From Thermogemmatispora aurantia (lineage in GTDB: Bacteria > Chloroflexota > Ktedonobacteria > Ktedonobacterales > Ktedonobacteraceae): a stretch of 64,000 nt of DNA. Positions 22,441-31,782 of the stretch are shown piece after piece. The position numbers and the translations under genes were made by a program. The notes under the pieces are model-generated. The model was not told where the DNA came from, searched no databases, and worked only from the letters and a program-made list of their open reading frames with translations. Where the stretch lies: positions 569,097-633,096 of the forward strand of contig NZ_BKZV01000004.1 in NCBI RefSeq assembly GCF_008974285.1, written 5' to 3'. Each line of letters starts with the position of its first letter. Position 1 is the stretch's first letter.

Positions 22441-23302
22441 GGTAGTGACGCAGCACCACCTCCACACGACGATGCCCGAGGGCCGACGCCACCGCCTCCA
22501 CGGCTGCCCGATCATAGTCCGCTGGGCGCAGCCGGCCCCGAGCCGGTGGCAGCTCCCGTTCCGACAGCAGCCGATACAGCGCCTGCGCATACTCGCGCCG
22601 CAGGGCGTGCACGTCCAGATGGGACGGGATGCGTGCAAAGACCCGCTCCTCGGGCCGGCGCCCTGCCCACAGCCGTTGCAGCAGCTCCTCCACGCCCGGC
22701 AGCACGGGCGCCACCCGCGGGCGGCCTCCCTTGCCGTGGCGCACGAGCACCACCCCCGCTGCCAGGTTGAGATCCGCCACGCGCAGCGCCGCCACTTCTC
22801 GCCGGCGCAAGCCGGTTGCCCGCAGGAAGGTGATCAGCTCCTGCCAGTGGGCCGGGTTCAGGTCGTGATCCTGTGCCACCGGGCCACGCGAGCGCCGGAT
22901 CAGCTCCCGCCGCCGGGGCGGCAGTGTGACCGAGGCAGCCAGCGCCGGATCGCCAAAGAAGAGCCGCAGGGCGGAACGGGTCGTCGCCAGCGTCCAGGGC
23001 GAGAGGCCCGTCTCTATTCCCCGCAGCAGATAGGCCGTGGCCAGCTCCTCGGCGCGCGCGTCTACCTCGGCCAACCGGCGCAGCCCAGAGGTGGCCCGCG
23101 CCCACTTCAGGAAGCGGATCACCTGCTCCTGATAGACGGAGCGGGTCTTGTAACTGTGGATGCGCCCCGTCGAGCAGGTCCAGTCGAGCTGTCCCTGCTG
23201 GCGAGCGGTCTGCTTGGCCGTATGCCGGCTCTCGCCGATGGCCATCAGGCCGTCGAGCCGCTCGATGGCTTCGCGGATCAGGCTCTTGCGATGCGTGGGC
23301 AT
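22433..23302 (-). CDS. Tyrosine recombinase / integrase
   Basis: A 289-residue protein starting MPTHRKSLIREAIERLDGLM with AGGAGCAGC before ATG 23302. Residues 45-125 form the SAM-like core-binding domain. The catalytic set is complete: Arg in ATGLRRREVAALR (about 166), Lys in RHGKGGRP (191), His-x-x-Arg in VHALRREY (232/235), His in ALGHRRVEV (277) and nucleophile Tyr in VLRHYLR (287). It would integrate or excise the element, or resolve dimers. No partner excisionase or obvious attachment site was seen beside it. It is flanked by CRISPR units on both sides. Confidence 0.9.
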   Translation of the reverse strand: MPTHRKSLIREAIERLDGLMAIGESRHTAKQTARQQGQLDWTCSTGRIHSYKTRSVYQEQVIRFLKWARATSGLRRLAEVDARAEELATAYLLRGIETGLSPWTLATTRSALRLFFGDPALAASVTLPPRRRELIRRSRGPVAQDHDLNPAHWQELITFLRATGLRRREVAALRVADLNLAAGVVLVRHGKGGRPRVAPVLPGVEELLQRLWAGRRPEERVFARIPSHLDVHALRREYAQALYRLLSERELPPARGRLRPADYDRAAVEAVASALGHRRVEVVLRHYLR

Positions 23303-23957
23303 GCTGCTCCTGGTGCTCCTGCGGTGCTGGCTGGTGGCTGCCAGGCCAGCTCGTGCTTCCTGCCACCGCACGACTTGCCATCCCACGAGTTCAACCGTGT
23401 CCGTCCCCCTGCAGGGCGGCTGCCCTGGGCTGTCCTGTTCCCTCTGGACAGCGAGCGGGGAGGGGACGAGTCCCCCGTTCTCTTCTCTCGCTCTGTTTAG
23501 ACCGCGGTGAAGCCGTCTGGAGCGCGCGAAAGGATGCGTTCCTGGCATCCCTGGACAGCGAGCGAGCGGGTCACCGACCTGGCGAGAGCGGGGCTCAACC
23601 AGCGCAGGCCGGCTGCGGCTGTCCATGTCAGGCTGGTGCGGTGCGGCGTTCCAGCGGAGCGGTCCCTCCTTGCGAGCCAGGTCAGGCCAGGCACAGCGCC
23701 AGGGGCATCGTCTGTTCCTGCCCTCGGTGGGAGAGTGCTCTGGGATCAGGGGGAAACGCCGGCGGCAGCGCTTCGCCTTCCCGAGGCCGCAACACATTCG
23801 CAACACTGCAAGCATACCCGCGCGACCCGGGAACCACGCGGGAACGAGAGGGGAACATCCTGGGAAGGGAACGGGAACGCAGAGGGAAGGGGTCCGTCCC
23901 CGAGCAGGGGAGAGCAGGAATGGAACGAATGGCCTGCTTTATTTCAATCCCAGAGCG
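23303..23957. other. No supported gene; end of array 4
   Basis: No frame here has a plausible start, codon pattern or family. At 23941-23957 a broken repeat start (TTTCAATCCCAGAGCGA) precedes the first full repeat of array 4. The rest may be remains of an older gene. Confidence 0.5.
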
Positions 23958-25331
23958 ATTTCAATCCCAGAGCGGGCTTAAGCAGCGTTCCGACGTACCA
24001 GTGCACGTGCTTGTGCATAAACCATATCATCTTTCAATCCCACATCGGGCTTAAGCAGCGTTCCGACGCAGCGCTGTCATCGCCGGCTGATCGTGCCAGC
24101 CCTTGCTTTCAATCCCAGAGCGGGCTGAGGCGGCGTTCGGACGTGGCTCCTCCGGGCCTTTGAGGCCCTCAGTGGCATCTTTCAATCCCAGAGCGGGCTG
24201 AGGCGGCGTTCCGACAACTGGTCAATCTGACTCCCCATGATATTGTCATCCGCTTTCAATCCCACATCGGGCTGAGGCGGCGTTCCGACCTTCGATGCTG
24301 AGCGCAAGGTAGAGAAACGCTCTCCCAATGCTTTCAATCCCACATCGGGCTTACGCGGTGTTCCGACTCTTGCGCTTGACAAGCGCCAGTTGCTGAGCAG
24401 TTCTTTCAATCCCACATCGGGCTTACGCGGTGTTCCGACTCGACGGCGGCGCCGGCCCCGGAATGGAAACGGCTGGAGACTTTCAATCCCACATCGGGCT
24501 TACGCGGTGTTCCGACGTCTTGCCGCGCATTGCACGCAGGCTATCTGCGGTCACTTTCAATCCCACATCGGGCTTACGCGGTGTTCCGACCCTGGTCTTG
24601 CTCACGGATCTGCACTAACAACCGAGACTTTCAATCCCACATCGGGCTTACGCGGTGTTCCGACTCTACCGAGGGGCGCGCAAACTCATGTAACTGCGCT
24701 CTTTCAATCCCACATCGGGCTTACGCGGTGTTCCGACCGAAGGCACGAGATAACGTAGCCTTCTGCACGAGATCTTTCAATCCCACATCGGGCTTACGCG
24801 GTGTTCCGACGGGAGAGCCGGGCCCCAAGGGGAAGGGCACGCCATTCTTTCAATCCCACATCGGGCTTACGCGGTGTTCCGACAAAGCCGGCGGGGCGGC
24901 TGCCGTATTCTGCCGCAGAGGCTTTCAATCCCACATCGGGCTTACGCGGTGTTCCGACTGGGAGGAGATCAAGGGTCTCCTCCAGAAAGCCCACCTTTCA
25001 ATCCCACATCGGGCTTACGCGGTGTTCCGACCACGTTGCTGCCCCCATCTCGCTGCTTGCGCACTCCATCCGCTTTCAATCCCACATCGGGCTTACGCGG
25101 TGTTCCGACTTCAATTGCCTTGGGCATGGCTGCCCCCAAGCTCTTTCAATCCCACATCGGGCTTACGCGGTGTTCCGACTGGGCGATTGATCTGAGCCGG
25201 CTTGCCTCAATCTGGGCTTTCAATCCCACATCGGGCTTACGCGGTGTTCCGACTTAAAGACGATATCTTATATTTAGTACGTCCTTATGTGGATCTTTCA
25301 ATCCCACATCGGGCTTACGCGGTGTTCCGAC
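23958..25331 (-). CRISPR. CRISPR array 4, 19 repeats
   Basis: Repeats of 37 bp start at 23958, 24031, 24106, 24179, 24253, 24331, 24403, 24480, 24554, 24628, 24701, 24774, 24847, 24922, 24995, 25073, 25143, 25217 and 25295. The 14 next to the leader are identical in form (CTTTCAATCCCACATCGGG ... GCGGTGTTCCGAC); the five distal ones vary (CAGAGCGGGCTTAAG, TGAGGCGG). Spacers are 33-41 bp. The leader on the right gives minus-strand transcription. Confidence 0.97.
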
Positions 25332-25600
25332 AGTCCCCTCTCTAGGGTAGCATCAGGAGCGGCGTCCGTCAAGCTGTTTCGAGCATCCCAAAAAAGCGGT
25401 CACTGCTGACCGCTTTCATGCGGTCATGATGCCAGCCCTTGTGGCCCTGCGGCAGCTTGTGAGGCCCTTCGAGCATCGCTGCGTGGCATGGCGGGAGCCG
25501 AGATGCTCGAAGCGAACGGCACGAGCGGCAAGAGCGGCAGAATGGGTCTCGTGAGCAGCGCTTGACAGCGACTGCGGGGGATGGTAAGGGAGAGGCAGCA
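25332..25600. promoter_or_regulatory. Bidirectional leader of array 4
   Basis: Minus-strand TTGACG-17-TACCCT points into the array. AGCGGTCACTGCTGACCGCT lies at 25396-25415 with A6 on its left. TTCGAGCATC/GATGCTCGAA follow at 25469 and 25503. On the plus strand TTGACA at 25562 with TAAGGG 17 bases on faces coiled-coil copy 5. Confidence 0.8.
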
Positions 25601-25617
25601 GTGTTCAGGAGGGTCTG

Positions 25618-25912
25618 ATGGAGCGAGCAGCGGATTGCCGACCTGGAGCGGCGCGTCAGCGAGCTGGAGTTTGTCTACCGGAACCTGGCGAAGGATACGA
25701 CCATGCTCTATGGCATCCTGCGGATGGATTTGGATGCCCTCAAGGAGCGGATAGAGCGGATCGAGCAGCGTCTCGACACGCTGAGTGGAGAGGTCGCGCA
25801 GGTCCAGGTGCGCCTGAATCGACTAGAGCAGCAGATGGGGCAGATTCTGACGCTGCTCCAGAAGCCGCAAGGTAGCAGGGCGGAAGACCCCTCTCGCCCG
25901 ATGTGGGATTGA
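25618..25912 (+). pseudogene. Coiled-coil copy 5, frameshifted
   Basis: Nearly identical to copy 4 but with a 4-bp duplication right after the start (ATGGAGCGAGCAGCGG against ATGGAGCAGCGG). The original frame resumes only at an internal ATG 25703 (MLYGILRMDLDALKERIERI). The heptad repeats of copy 4 are absent. The end reads PQGSRAEDPSRPMWD and stops inside a CRISPR repeat fragment (CCCGATGTGGGATTGAAA at 25894-25911). A shorter protein from 25703 is possible. Confidence 0.75.
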
Positions 25913-26059
25913 AATGAAATGAAATGAAATCAACAGAGGAGAATGAGAAGAGAGCAGGCTGGAAGGAACAGCCAGGGAGAGAGAGGGAGCGGTGCGAGGA
26001 ATGCAGCGCTCCCTCTTGAGCGGAAAGAGGTTGCAACGGTTCTGATCTCCTTGGGGGTT

Positions 26060-26467
26060 CTATTCTCCAATGCTAGAGGTTTCTGAAAGAGAAGAAAGGA
26101 AGCGCTGGCTGATGCGCCTGATGGTTTCATAGGAGACGTTGTAATCCTGTGCAACCTGTCGTAGGGGTTCCTGATGCTCAAGAACACGAGAAGCGATCAC
26201 AGGCCACTCCTCGCGAGGGATACGAGGGCGAGGGGAAGGGGGAGCAGAGCGAGCGGTGGGCCTTGGCTGTGAGGGAGAAGCAGAGGGGAGAAGCGACTCC
26301 CCCGTCAGGGATTGCTGGAGGGTCTGAGCGAGGGGATGAGAAGGAAGGAGGAAAAGAGGGGCCACTGGTGAGAGAGAAATCGAAGCCCGTCGGTTCCGCT
26401 TCCGGTAAAATTCCAAGAAACCCCCTCCGCGATGAGATGAGGAGTCGTCGCGGAGGGGGTTTCTCAT
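26060..26467 (-). CDS. HTH protein, resolvase-like DNA-binding domain
   Basis: A 135-residue product from ATG 26467 (MRNPLRDDSSSHRGGGFLEF) after GAGGAGGAAGAAGAGGAG. The C-terminal 50 residues read WPVIASRVLEHQEPLRQVAQ, then DYNVSYETIRRISQRF, a helix-turn-helix of the type found in resolvases and small transposon regulators. The middle is Pro/Ser-rich. The frame is open further upstream to 26596 through a Glu-rich stretch. The first codons form one arm of a strong hairpin. It may be a fragment of a larger recombinase or a stand-alone regulator. Confidence 0.5.
   Translation of the reverse strand: MRNPLRDDSSSHRGGGFLEFYRKRNRRASISLSPVAPLFLLPSHPLAQTLQQSLTGESLLPSASPSQPRPTARSAPPSPRPRIPREEWPVIASRVLEHQEPLRQVAQDYNVSYETIRRISQRFLSSLSETSSIGE
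26417..26463. repeat. 16-bp inverted repeat over the start of the HTH gene
   Basis: GAAACCCCCTCCGCGA at 26417-26432 pairs perfectly with TCGCGGAGGGGGTTTC at 26448-26463, loop 15 bases. In the minus-strand mRNA the hairpin begins two bases after the ATG. Confidence 0.8.
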
Positions 26468-26800
26468 CTCCTCTTCTTCCTCCTCTCCCTCTCTATCCAT
26501 TCTCTCGGCCTGGTATCGCTCTGATCTCCTGAGTCTGGCCGCTTCCATCCCTGCCAGGCCGTGGCCCGCAGTCCATCGCCAGCCCTGCAGGGGCAATCGC
26601 GGTGGCTAGTGACTCACACCGTGGACGCCTTGTATCAGACCAGCTGAGGCATCGTGCACCAGCCCCTGCCTGGGGAGGCATATCGTGGGAAGGAGATTGG
26701 AGAGGGAGGGGATCACCTGTCTCCTTTCGGACTCGAAGGAGATCCCTGATGATACCCCCTCAAATACTGTCGGTGGAGTGCGCTGGAAGAAGGAGTTTCC

Positions 26801-27020
26801 GTTTCAATCCCAGAGGGGCTTCTTCGCTGATGCTGACGGCCCCTCCTCCAGGAGAAGCACCTGGAGCCGTCACCGTCAAGCCGTTTCGAGGATCCCAAAA
26901 AATCGGTCGGCAGTGACCGCTTCCATGCGGTCATGATCTCAGCCACTTTGGTCCTCAGACGACCTGAAAAGCCGTTCGAGGATCGCTACATGAGCAGCTG
27001 GGTGCTGAGATCCTCGAAAT
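26801..27020 (-). repeat. Decayed single repeat with decayed leader
   Basis: A 37-bp repeat relic at 26801-26837 (GTTTCAATCCCAGAGGGGCT ... GCTGAC) is followed by a leader relic: GTCAAGCCGTTTCGAGGATC, GGTCGGCAGTGACCGC, GCCGTTCGAGGATCGC and GAGATCCTCGAAATG. The GATGCTCGAA motif is changed to GATCCTCGAA consistently at all three positions, so the pairing between motifs is kept. Confidence 0.7.
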
Positions 27021-28107
27021 GACGGGCATCTCATTACCGCAACAGTATCAGAGGCATGTTCCCCTTCTCATGCGTCTCCCCGATGGAGCCGCCCCTTGCC
27101 TCCTCTCCACGCTGGAAACGGTCCGTCGCTGCTGGCTCCCAGGCCCGACCACAGCGCCAGCAGCGCGCAGCTTCGGACCGCGCTCGCGTAGGAAGCGCCT
27201 TACGAAACGCTCCACCAGACCTAGCAGCCAGCAACTGTGGTGCTGCAGCGCCTCATGACAGCGGCGCTGCAGCAAAGCCTGCGCGATAGCGAGCTGCTGG
27301 AACCCCGGCAGCAGGGTCGCATCCGCGGAGCGCGAAGAGTGTTCGAGTCTCAGGCGTCCTCTGCTATCGGCTGTGCAGAGTCAGCTGGAGGCTGCGAAGC
27401 TGGCGATGGACTGCCCGTCCCACCGCTGCTGCCGCCCATGCTCCAGGCCAGCGGGCTGAACAATCAGCTATGAATTGATTACGTTTGCGTAGGTTAGTGT
27501 CCAGCTTATCCAGTACAAAGTCAAGCTGAGGAGAGAATATACAACTAGATGACAGCGATGAATCACACGATTTCAGTAGAGATTTGCTGGACCAGGGCGG
27601 CTACCTGAGTGTGACTATTGGCGTCGCCCCTATCTGTCGCTGGACCTTACAGACACGAGCCAGTTTGTGAGCCATTGGTGGCGGGAGATGCGGGCCTTCG
27701 CCCAAGGACAATGACTGAAGGTGCAGCTGTGTAGCCTGGCGCAGGAGCTGGAGGAGTTCTTGCCGCTGGTGGGCTATAACTTCACCAAATACCAGATGTG
27801 CTACGATCCCCAACGGTATCGGATGAAGATGCAAATCCCTGGCCGAGAGCCCGAGGGAGTGCGCGATCCTGTTCGAACTGCCCTGGGAGGGGCTGGTCAT
27901 CGGCTCCTGCCTCTTCTATCATTACAAGGGTCTGCTTTATGCACACATGATAGGCATTCTCCCTGGTGTTCCCAAAAAGGTATTCCCTTCACGCGGTATT
28001 GCTACTTCACAGCAATCCGACCTGGTCGTTTCTCTGGCAGTATATCATGGCTGTCCTGCTCAGCGACTTCGGCATCGGGCTGCTGACCATCAGCTTCTCC
28101 GCTACCC
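27021..28107. other. Decayed sequence without a supported gene
   Basis: Several short frames give protein-like pieces, for example LSLDLTDTSQFVSHWWREMR and FLPLVGYNFTKYQMCYDPQR near 27630-27850 and LVIGSCLFYHYKGLLYAHMI near 27890, but each is broken by stops or frame changes. They suggest one or more dead genes on the plus strand; I cannot name the family. Confidence 0.5.
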
Positions 28108-28374
28108 TCAAGCCCGACGCGGAAGCAGAGGGCATCGCCGCCTACATAGTTCCAGTTTTCCCCAAGAGATCAGGGGTGAGATGGTGCTGATCAGACTGCA
28201 AGCTGTGAGCCGCTGTGGAATCCTGGCGGTGCAGGCCAGGGCACAGGGGCCACCGGCAGAAAAGCCTTCCACGGTAAAGTGCTTGGGACCCAGATGATCG
28301 GCGACTTCCGCGACGTCATCAGGCCAGTCGAGCAGCCGAGTGGAGAGCGGGAGAAATGAAACAGCCGTCTTCAA
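28108..28374 (-). pseudogene. Alpha/beta-hydrolase fragment
   Basis: The reading LLDWPDDVAEVADHLGPKHF followed by VEGFSAGGPCALACTARIPQ is the nucleophile elbow region (GxSxGG, with the serine) of alpha/beta hydrolases. Both the N-terminal strands with the oxyanion part and everything after the elbow, including the Asp and His, are missing. After RLTACSLISTISPLIS the frame is lost. A dead fragment. Confidence 0.7.
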
Positions 28375-28998
28375 GTTCAGACTCAGACGATGGGGAAAGG
28401 ATGAGACAGGGAAGATAGTGGGGGAGAGACGAGGGGAAAGGTGAAAAGGTCGATAAACACAGGTGATCCTTCAGCCAGCCTTCCACCTCTCCTTCTCGTC
28501 AGCGCCCCCCTTCCCGTGCCCAGGCAAACCGCTCTGCGCGACGGTGGCTGCGCACGTCTGCTCACCGGTTCCATTGATGATCACAATCCTCCTCGACAAT
28601 AACCCAGTTTGATGGCTGTTGCTCCCTCTCCTCCTGCGACCAATCTCTCAGGTCGGGAGCTTCCGAGGGGATTAAAACAGGTGTTCTCTCTAGGTAAAAC
28701 AATCTCTGCCGAGGATTATATGGCTGTCAGAGCAGGCCCGTCAAGGAGTTGGCTGGTCAAAAAGAGTTGTGGACTGACGTAGACCTCGTTCTCTGCGAAT
28801 GTAGAGGCGCGAGCATCATCGTCGCCAGTCCATCCCTACAAGGGACCCGCTGGTCGCTGGGAAAGCTGTTGCTTGTTGCTCTCTCCCTCGGCGACTCTCA
28901 GGGCAGGGCCTAAAGCCTTTCTCTGCGCTCAGGCTATGCCGGGGAGGGAGAGAAGTAGCAGAGCGGCAGACGACAGCGAAAAAGAGGGCTGGCCAGGG
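28375..28998. other. No supported gene
   Basis: No frame with convincing codon use or start. Downstream of the ROK gene no clear terminator is seen. Confidence 0.5.
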
Positions 28999-30291
28999 CT
29001 AAGGAGTTGCGGCTCCCTGGCTCAGAAGACGCAGTGTATAACCTAGCGCTTTCCCGCTCAGCGGCCCAAAGCGTCCCTCTGGGGGCGTCGGAACCTCGGG
29101 ATCAAGTGCCAGGTCGACCAGCTCAGGCGCGTAGAGATACTCCCCGAGCAGGAGCGCCAGGCCAGTAATGCCAGCATGGATATCCAGGCGACTGGTGGTA
29201 ATCTGCAAATCGCGGGTAGCCAGCGGCAAGGAACGCCGATAGACCACTTCGCGAATGCCGGCAAGCAGTGGCTCATCGGCGTGAGCCAGGCGACCGCCTA
29301 AGACCACCAGCGAAGGGTTGAGCAGGCTCACCGCGTCGGAGATGGCCTGGCCCAGCACACGGGCCGCCTGACGAGCCAGATGGACCGCGTCCTGCTGGCC
29401 GGCTCGGATCAGGCGAACCACCTCATAGGTCGAATGGACCTGGTGACCGAGTGCGCGGAGATCGCGCAGCAATGCCCAGCCACCGGCATAGGCTTCCACA
29501 CAACCGCGATTACCACAGCGGCAGAGAGGAGGGGTCGTCAGATTGGCCAGGTCGCCGCTGTAGGGGATGTGACCGAGGTCCCCAGCTGCTCCTTGGGCGC
29601 CACGCAGAATCTGCCCGTTCGAAATAATGCCGCAGCCGACTCCCGTCCCTACCTTGACCATCAACATATGCGGGTGCTCTGGCCAGCAGGCCTTATATTC
29701 TCCAAAGGCCATCACGTTCACATCATTGTCCACCAGCGTCGGACAGGCAAAGCGCTCGAGAAAGTAGCCCGGGATGTCAAAGCCGTCCCAGCCGGTCATA
29801 ATCGGTGGGCTGACCACACGCCCGGTGGCAAACTCCACGGGGCCAGGGACACTGATCCCGATGCCATGCACCTTCTGGGGAGCCACCTGCTGCTGTTGCA
29901 GAAGGGCCAAAAACGTCCTCGTCACCTGCTCAAGCACAGGATGGGGCCCGGCAGCGACATCTAGCTCACTGGCTTCCTCCGCCAGAATAGCCCCAGCCAG
30001 ATCTGTCAGTGCACAGCGCAAATGACTGGCCCCAACGTCAGCAGTCAAAAATACCCCGCGCGCCGCATTGAATTTGAATTGCGTCGGCGGACGGCCCCCA
30101 GTCGAGGCGCTGGCTCCATCCGGTACCAGCAACCCGGCAGCGAGCAGCTGCTCCAGGCGCTGCGTGACTGTCGAGCGTGCCAGGCCGGTCAGGCGGATCA
30201 CATCCGCCCGCGTGCGCGCCTGGCCAGTGCGAAACAGGGCGAGAACAGCTCCTGACCGCGAGGCATCGTTGCCCTCAAGTGGTGATTTCAT
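28999..30291 (-). CDS. ROK-family repressor of the sugar operon
   Basis: About 430 residues from ATG 30291 (MKSPLEGNDASRSGAVLALF). Residues 15-75 are a winged HTH (RADVIRLTGLARSTVTQRLE). The rest is the ROK fold: VDNDVNVMAFGEYKACWP, KVGTGVGCGIISNGQILRGA, the zinc motif CRCGNRGCVEAY, and SLVVLGGRLAH. ROK repressors (XylR/NagC) bind a sugar or sugar phosphate and leave DNA. It is divergent from the binding-protein gene, with palindromes between the two promoters, so it very likely regulates that operon. An upstream in-frame start (30309) is possible. Confidence 0.88.
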   Translation of the reverse strand: MKSPLEGNDASRSGAVLALFRTGQARTRADVIRLTGLARSTVTQRLEQLLAAGLLVPDGASASTGGRPPTQFKFNAARGVFLTADVGASHLRCALTDLAGAILAEEASELDVAAGPHPVLEQVTRTFLALLQQQQVAPQKVHGIGISVPGPVEFATGRVVSPPIMTGWDGFDIPGYFLERFACPTLVDNDVNVMAFGEYKACWPEHPHMLMVKVGTGVGCGIISNGQILRGAQGAAGDLGHIPYSGDLANLTTPPLCRCGNRGCVEAYAGGWALLRDLRALGHQVHSTYEVVRLIRAGQQDAVHLARQAARVLGQAISDAVSLLNPSLVVLGGRLAHADEPLLAGIREVVYRRSLPLATRDLQITTSRLDIHAGITGLALLLGEYLYAPELVDLALDPEVPTPPEGRFGPLSGKALGYTLRLLSQGAATP

Positions 30292-30384
30292 CAGCGTGGC
30301 ACTCCTCACAGCTCCGAAAATAGAGAGGGCTACCTGCGCCGGCAGTCCATGCTAGCCACAGGTGCATTTGGCATATTCGCCTTT

Positions 30385-30413
30385 ATTCTACCAAGGAGAG
30401 GGGGTCTTCTCAA
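30385..30413 (-). promoter_or_regulatory. Promoter of the ROK gene
   Basis: On the minus strand TTGAGA (30413-30408), 17 bases, TAGAAT (30390-30385), about 90 bases before the start codon. Confidence 0.5.
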
Positions 30414-30438
30414 GATTACCCTGCAGGATTCTGCTATA

Positions 30439-30550
30439 TTTGGTCCGAAGATACCAAACTTTTGCTTGACATAATACATAAGTACGGCTATAATTTGCCA
30501 ATAGTGAAGGGTCCCTCGACTCAGCCGGGCAGAAGTCATTGCTGAGTCGA
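30439..30550 (+). promoter_or_regulatory. Promoter and operators of the sugar operon
   Basis: Consensus promoter TTGACA (30466-30471), 17 bases, TATAAT (30489-30494). Upstream, TTTGGT and ACCAAA (30439-30458) form a dyad between the two divergent promoters. Downstream, TCGACTCAGC (30516-30525) and GCTGAGTCGA (30541-30550) form a 10-bp inverted repeat, where a bound repressor would block transcription. Confidence 0.75.
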
Positions 30551-30610
30551 CCAAAGCGTTGCATCGACTATTTTTATTCTTGTCAGAGACAGACGGAAGG
30601 AGGCGCTGCA

Positions 30611-31639
30611 GTGTGCAGGCAATCGCTGATGACAAGGATGAGCCTGATCCTGCTGGCGGTGCTTGGCGTGATCATCACAGCCTGTGGCGGAGCCAGTAGC
30701 AGCGGGAGCGGAAGCAGTGGAAGCACGCAAGTTGCAGCTGTGATCAAAGGGCTAGACAACCCGTTCTTCCAGGCCATGCAGCGGGGCATTCAAGACGAAG
30801 CCAGGACCGTGGGCGTATCTGTTACTGTCCAGGCAGCCACGAGCATCACGGACACCACTGGTCAGGCGGACAAGCTCCAGGCCCTCGCGGGTCAGAACTA
30901 CGGCTGCTACATCGTCAACCCTATCAGTGGCACCAACCTGGTTCAGGCTCTGGCGCCTGTCTCCCAGGCTGGCAAACCGATTATCAACATCGATAATCCT
31001 ATTAGCGCGCAGGCAGCCCAGGCGGCTGGCATCAAAATCAGCACCTACATTGGAACGGACAATATCAGTGCCGGTCATCAGGCAGCTAACGAGATGGCCA
31101 AACTGCTACCAACAGGGGGCAAGGTTGCCCTGATTGGAGGCATCGCCGGAGACGTGACCAGCCAGCAGCGTCTCCAGGGTTTTAGCCAGGGTATTCCTGC
31201 GACGATCCAGATCGTGCAGACAGTTGCAGCAGACTGGGATCGCCAGAAAGCGCTGACAGCCGCTGGTGATATCCTGCGCGCTCACCCCGATCTCAAAGGC
31301 TTTTTTGTCGCCAACGATGACATGGCTCTTGGGGTCGTCCGGGCCATTGCGGACGCTGGGAAACAGGGTCAGGTCAAGGTGGTCAGCGTCGACGGCATCC
31401 AGGATGCCTTGAAATCCATTCAAGCGGGTCAGCTCTCGGCCACCGTTTCTCAGTACCCCTATACGATTGGAGCAATGGGGGTCGAGGCCTGCAAGGCGGC
31501 GTTGGCAGGTAAAACCCTGCCGGCCAAAGTCACTGCTCCGGTGCTCGTAGTGACCAGCGATAATGTTGCTCAGGCTCTGGCTAGCTTCCCCAAGCCGTTC
31601 AGCAGCTATGTTGATCCCTTTCAAGACCTTCTTAAGTAG
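30611..31639 (+). CDS. Sugar ABC transporter substrate-binding lipoprotein (RbsB-type)
   Basis: Starts at GTG 30611, eight bases after AAGGAGG; 342 residues. Lipoprotein signal ILLAVLGVIITAC with Cys25 as anchor, then a Gly/Ser linker. The mature part follows the ribose/galactose-binding fold: VAAVIKGLDNPFFQAMQRGI, KLQALAGQNYGCYIVNPISG, GTDNISAGHQAANEMAKLLP, GFFVANDDMALGVVRAIADA. It captures a sugar outside the membrane for the permease and ATPase that follow. The residues that set the sugar cannot be read with certainty. Confidence 0.9.
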   Translation: MCRQSLMTRMSLILLAVLGVIITACGGASSSGSGSSGSTQVAAVIKGLDNPFFQAMQRGIQDEARTVGVSVTVQAATSITDTTGQADKLQALAGQNYGCYIVNPISGTNLVQALAPVSQAGKPIINIDNPISAQAAQAAGIKISTYIGTDNISAGHQAANEMAKLLPTGGKVALIGGIAGDVTSQQRLQGFSQGIPATIQIVQTVAADWDRQKALTAAGDILRAHPDLKGFFVANDDMALGVVRAIADAGKQGQVKVVSVDGIQDALKSIQAGQLSATVSQYPYTIGAMGVEACKAALAGKTLPAKVTAPVLVVTSDNVAQALASFPKPFSSYVDPFQDLLK

Positions 31640-31782
31640 TCAGGAAGGAAGCAAGCCAGTGAGTGAGTGAGTGGGTGGGTGGGGCGCATGCGAAAGAGCA
31701 AGCAGGTATCCGCACGGGCCTGTCAGGGCCGGCAGCGCGACCGCTCCACTCGCTCACTCATGTGAGAGGAAGGAGACAGCGG

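Noticed and set aside
24390..25257. Open frames running through array 4 and, similarly, array 3
   Set aside because: They only read the repeats (SIPHRAYAVFR-type units) and spacers; no coding signal.
27335..27360. Possible tRNA T-arm (GTTCGAGTCTC)
   Set aside because: The flanking bases do not form the stem and no cloverleaf can be drawn.
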